From: a virus
Reading direction: 5' to 3' (one strand)
IMG/VR virus record: IMGVR_UViG_3300023172_000008
Span: 1 to 64,000 of that record
DNA length: 64,000 nt
Both the position numbers and the translations under genes were made by a program. This document shows positions 63,401-64,000 of this stretch, piece by piece (positions within the stretch are counted from its first letter, which is position 1; each line of letters begins with the position of its first letter). The notes beneath the pieces are model-generated. The model saw only the letters and a list, made by a program, of their open reading frames with translations, was not told where the DNA came from and searched no databases.

Positions 63401-63999
63401 TAATTTGCTAAACTAATTTTAACATCATCAGCATTAACGTATCCTGCTGTATCATAAACATATTTTACATTAGTATTTGTTGGAAACGGTTTATGATTAT
63501 AATCATTTGGTTTTAAGTAAACTTCAAACGGTCTTTGTCTATAAATTAGGTCTGTTTCTGTTCCATCAATAGTATCAACAAGTTCAACAGGCTGTGGACT
63601 TAATCTAAACTTAGATTCGTCTAAAGTAAATTCAACTTCTTCAAATGAATCACTTGAGCCGTATTGTCCTAAACGAATTGCCCATTCTTCAAAAAACTCT
63701 AAACTATCTTCGTTTGTATTTGATAATGCATCAAATAATTTTGTTAAACTATTTTGTGTTCCTTTATCTTGAATAAATCCTTGATAAAACTTATACTGAG
63801 ATACATCATCTTGAATGATGTTTTCTAGATACTGTCGTTTTTGATAACCAATTAAGTGTTGTGCAACCCGTTGGGTATCTGAGTCGAAGTTGTCTGTATC
63901 TAGATCGTAAAAATCGCCAAACTGTTTTGCTTTATAATCTAAGTTAGCAATAAGTCCAGACTCTGGTCTTTCTTCTAGTTTTTGCCAGTCATCATTATT
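54400..63999 (-). CDS. Giant tail structural protein (5' end outside window)
   Basis: The frame is open from the right edge to TAA at 54400-54402, giving at least 3199 residues. No in-frame start lies between the edge and a TTG at 63204, and the reading continues with the same composition, so the gene begins beyond the window. In order it shows: a region rich in Trp and Asp; FG-GAP-like repeats (GKFGKSVTISSDSEFIVVGA, and SALTLSDDGEYLAVGAPLDD with similar units), which suggest a propeller; repeats of the type GAGYKTIPTYNF and GKAYTEIPQVRFIGGGGTGA; and repeats starting DTFEGDGSTSVF or DTFTGDGVTKVF. The C-terminus (DPGTPLHRQENDIARFLRN) is one I recall from marine T4-like phages. It is probably a very large tail or baseplate fibre that reaches the host surface. 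Confidence 0.82.
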   Translation of the reverse strand, partial: NNDDWQKLEERPESGLIANLDYKAKQFGDFYDLDTDNFDSDTQRVAQHLIGYQKRQYLENIIQDDVSQYKFYQGFIQDKGTQNSLTKLFDALSNTNEDSLEFFEEWAIRLGQYGSSDSFEEVEFTLDESKFRLSPQPVELVDTIDGTETDLIYRQRPFEVYLKPNDYNHKPFPTNTNVKYVYDTAGYVNADDVKISLANYDDILTQSVNDYNVDDYLWIGKKGLSWTVLKYVRTDDRVESVTKDGDLVRIKLEGQARYEDNEIIGLLNVEGAEKFFKVKTVELQDIICYDNGETSDVEETSGFVTRFNTARTANFDSANLLLSNQNLKVGETLWIDEDSKGDWTVLKNTPTFEQQQILSNVRSSDQSVEFGKVISVDERNNTLVISSPENESVHIFKRFTDTVEYNHIQTISPPVGLYSGNGKFGKSVTISSDSEFIVVGAPEASNVKTKFVEPYSQGSVYEPKDIVSYQEQLWQANYRVEAALGTYQFGGFYTTHDIEVASFDADTNSYPETIYAIRGNYKFDGATDHMLIRAPVAQYIGSAVGDTINLQWNQYSQNYPNGILPFGPTGPGVAEFEGNKVIAGKIDTLLFVENLIRFPQVGDVISTETAIGTVQDIIIDNVNQGLIYISDQNGQFETTGTLIYNGQSMGTYETVEFENSSDHFAGWWRVNNLTPFITATKEVTTPNFVIADYITASESKSPELYGNTMDDVYQVNQDLQNPTRGGKIGILSYYDKQGLPETSPYWFVRAPKIITDTLNTSDTFTMKVNRVKGGDPLTVFDPSALGLTFDYLDQPHTVYDLWDGYIDVTWTNFTPPPIQVPYVPQEGETVIEESTGATAEVAFVQEALLGARIYVKNLSGTFSYGNNNNAVGYLSIVTGQGFNRLSGRIDTTDLTTNYLGKYIVVRNNDSTLLPVTTPTFKNEIEIQFYKSRSVTGVPRPANIPNPLNRDWTQVNNLKLDADGNDSGYTKEGAYFVYTKTGGGEYKLRFGYSNLGRHDNAFLGNQISINKKGDLYRLFVAAPGDGTPSNPGRIHFVKKGVEDNITYDWDIAQDRKYKGVFDNTVAYYTDDIIVYDGSFYKSTTNQVAGNFLIANWDLLDTHIDYLGYVPNDTTTNVTGDGSFNTFDSTSTLINFAHPFTVSLDGDVIATVADYTDQFPAIGIYRYNNGHYEYYQTIATPDAVISTFFDNQETEFDTGDTQFQISSPDSKFASALTLSDDGEYLAVGAPLDDDRSNDNGKVYVYKNVENYYHLHQTIYSPNNTVAERFGQAIDFTGDTLLVSAQGGDLQSTTTFDDITTTFDNNLTQFTNINKDSGQVFVYQRIDEFLLYAEKFAYQNPEVERFGEFILANENHVYVSMPELSVTDDNLIGTVIDFKRNRDRLPWTIATQPSLQVDLNKFKGVFIYTKDGSGISTKLDYIDPIQGKIAGPAEEELAFKTPFDPATYTYATNGKTVDTENYWAEEKVGRLWWDISKAKWIDPYQGNIIYNSANFNKLFVGSSIDVYEWVETDITPERWDTLADTEVGLGRGISGTTAYGMEAYVTKRLYDDVSKSFYNKYYYWVKNKKVIPDLEFRKTSAYDVAQLIEDPAALSYKFVAIYGNNKFGLYNCKSLVEGTNRAINFRYWTIENQDINLHNEYQLISEGLKTSKPNADIERKWVDSLIGTDEMNRPVPDPQLSFKQKYGVLNRPRQSMFKNNKEALKQVIERINRVLATQLIVDELDFTRLLDKDQFPRLESGKFDVEVDTDSELQFVGISKSKPAKLTPVFENGKLVDVIINDPGAGYKTIPTYNFEQFGDGNGARITIELDANGSISSVAVRSAGKEYSSSTNLSVRPFAVLVKADSTVNNKWSIFDYNNITQEWERSSTQSYDVSEWWDYIDWYATGYNQFTPITFNIDESYQLTSLDTAVGDIVKINNVGTGGWLLLEKTSDTASVDYTTNYTTVGRQDGTIKFRSSLYDPATSNVGFDGLSYDTQFYDNQPTLELRIIFEAVKEDLFVGTIEAEYNKLFLASVRYAFSEQLFVDWAFKTSFIKAKHNAGDLQQKITFQNDSLPSYEDFVKETKPYKTKIREYLSNYTKTDDSNSTVTDFDVPPTYSDITGRIEPTSLKVNNDLILGTDLTTTYYPNKHYIDNVGFEVTKVNVTNKGKAYTEIPQVRFIGGGGTGATAEAKLGTGGGVVSIEVTNPGKGYISAPLVEIDGSLNVDSGIQATASSVIGNSKIRSVHLRTKFDRVSGTFLVTTLNESETFAGNNSLTDFDLKFPMNLLSTQYSITVNGLEVLKSDYSVSNIEYNDKSYTRYRGRISFESPPADNSVIVVTYNKSIDMLQAQDRINLFYNPVTGQIGKDIAQLMPGVDYGGVQVKSFNFGTGTGWGNEPFYTTSWDSYDSTYEDEVFQLDGSTISLTLSQPLEEGVEYNVYYKDALKGGYVRLDHPDYDGSTVEANPKAIMLPLIGDGVQTEFLIDNDKLVTKADDVIIIRKSTSDGSFIPDPEAYDTLLTGGDMAYSSAKGINAEEIIIDGDDFVSEHTSHGPEELVPGQILDSVNIKVFDRINDGSGVIENYNFKFEGSYTFPLNSYPASQKDIFIKANGTILSEDKWSVNYQDKTITLSNVTLNNNDPVNIITMSTNGENILDSDTFEGDGSTSVFVTSVQFKQGLSFYVTKNGEDVNADLAETDDTFDTSGQALLRLNIAPDVGDIIQYVIYDSAAKSFSSVTTDTFTGDGVTKVFTLGLAPFNDTPLQHNTIVKVGNRILRAGYNEQFTISSVREYQLRPYQFSTASIPAETIRVYINDVEQEQNVTWRWNRFNSSVELFVDTGEDGDQLDVFIIDDGEYDFGYIDPVTAQWTSTPTELRLDVAPAVGETITVYQFSNHDVLKVEREILQVVARNAVTIGTGDYTEYHQLANGIIKLRKPAIDTNYVWISINNELLTPSVEYSVMEDKQTVRLAIDVDQNDNIEVIHFSNPVIVPKFGYSQFKDMLNRTHFKRLGDDVQYALAKDLNYYDTSISVTNYDSLPEPNKERSIPGIVFINGERIEYYLKEGGLLRQLRRGTLGTGIAQLHTSGSAVLDQSNFQTIPYKDRTLSQTYIADGSTNTVVLDFIPKSVNEFEVFVAGKRLRKNAISVFDPTVDLDSPEGDVISPAEFSVDGVTSTLVLADTPAINTRIVVIRRIGKAWTDPGTPLHRQENDIARFLRNKEVALPK

Positions 64000-64000
64000 A

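Noticed and set aside
1-64000. tRNA genes, CRISPR arrays, insertion sequences, integrase or attachment sites
   Set aside because: Gaps between genes are short (the longest are about 125 bases or less), and none shows a cloverleaf, regular repeats, transposase frames or terminal repeats.

Overview
The window is part of the genome of a large AT-rich T4-like marine myophage, of the kind found in cyanophages and pelagiphages. Support for this comes from a T4-type RNase H (rnh), several T4-type late promoters (consensus TATAAATA), a giant tail structural protein with a row of tail-fibre and collar-domain genes, and 4-8 base gene overlaps throughout. No photosynthesis gene, tRNA, integrase, CRISPR array, capsid, terminase or polymerase gene is visible, so the host cannot be named. 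All functions below rest on reading motifs by eye; no database search was run.

Layout. (1) 1-13.3 kb, plus strand: nucleotide and replication-type genes: a phosphoribosyltransferase fragment, a HIT protein, GTP cyclohydrolase I (folE), a 7-deazaguanine-type radical SAM enzyme (queE-like), RNase H, several small conserved phage proteins, and a MoxR-type ATPase paired with a metallopeptidase/VWA protein. Near-consensus sigma70 promoters lie in front of folE, the MoxR gene and the VWA gene, and a strong hairpin terminator lies between the last two. (2) 13.3-14.7 kb: a tail-fibre-like protein. (3) 14.7-47 kb: a large accessory island whose strand switches five times. It holds eight radical SAM proteins, six 2-oxoglutarate/Fe(II)-oxygenase-like proteins, a flavin-dependent halogenase homologue, three beta-propeller-like proteins, four glycosyltransferase-like proteins plus one possible fifth, two SGNH-type proteins (two more lie near the left end), a nucleotide-sugar dehydrogenase, two methyltransferase-like proteins, a short-chain dehydrogenase, a minimal adenylating enzyme, a minimal kinase, a Cys-based phosphatase-like protein and one embedded fibre-like structural protein. 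(4) 47-64 kb, minus strand: tail genes, running from a giant protein of at least 3199 residues (cut by the right edge) through three paralogous fibre proteins to two small structural proteins.

The island is the most unusual part. Its genes overlap as translationally coupled operons and lie directly behind the tail-fibre genes. Late promoters precede several of its operons, so at least part should be expressed late in infection. The combination of radical SAM, 2OG oxygenase, halogenase, methyltransferase, adenylation and glycosyl-transfer enzymes looks like a pathway that builds or decorates a complex molecule. This could be a modified glycan or peptide on the virion fibres, or a change to the host surface. 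That reading is inference; the sequence shows the enzyme families but not the substrate.
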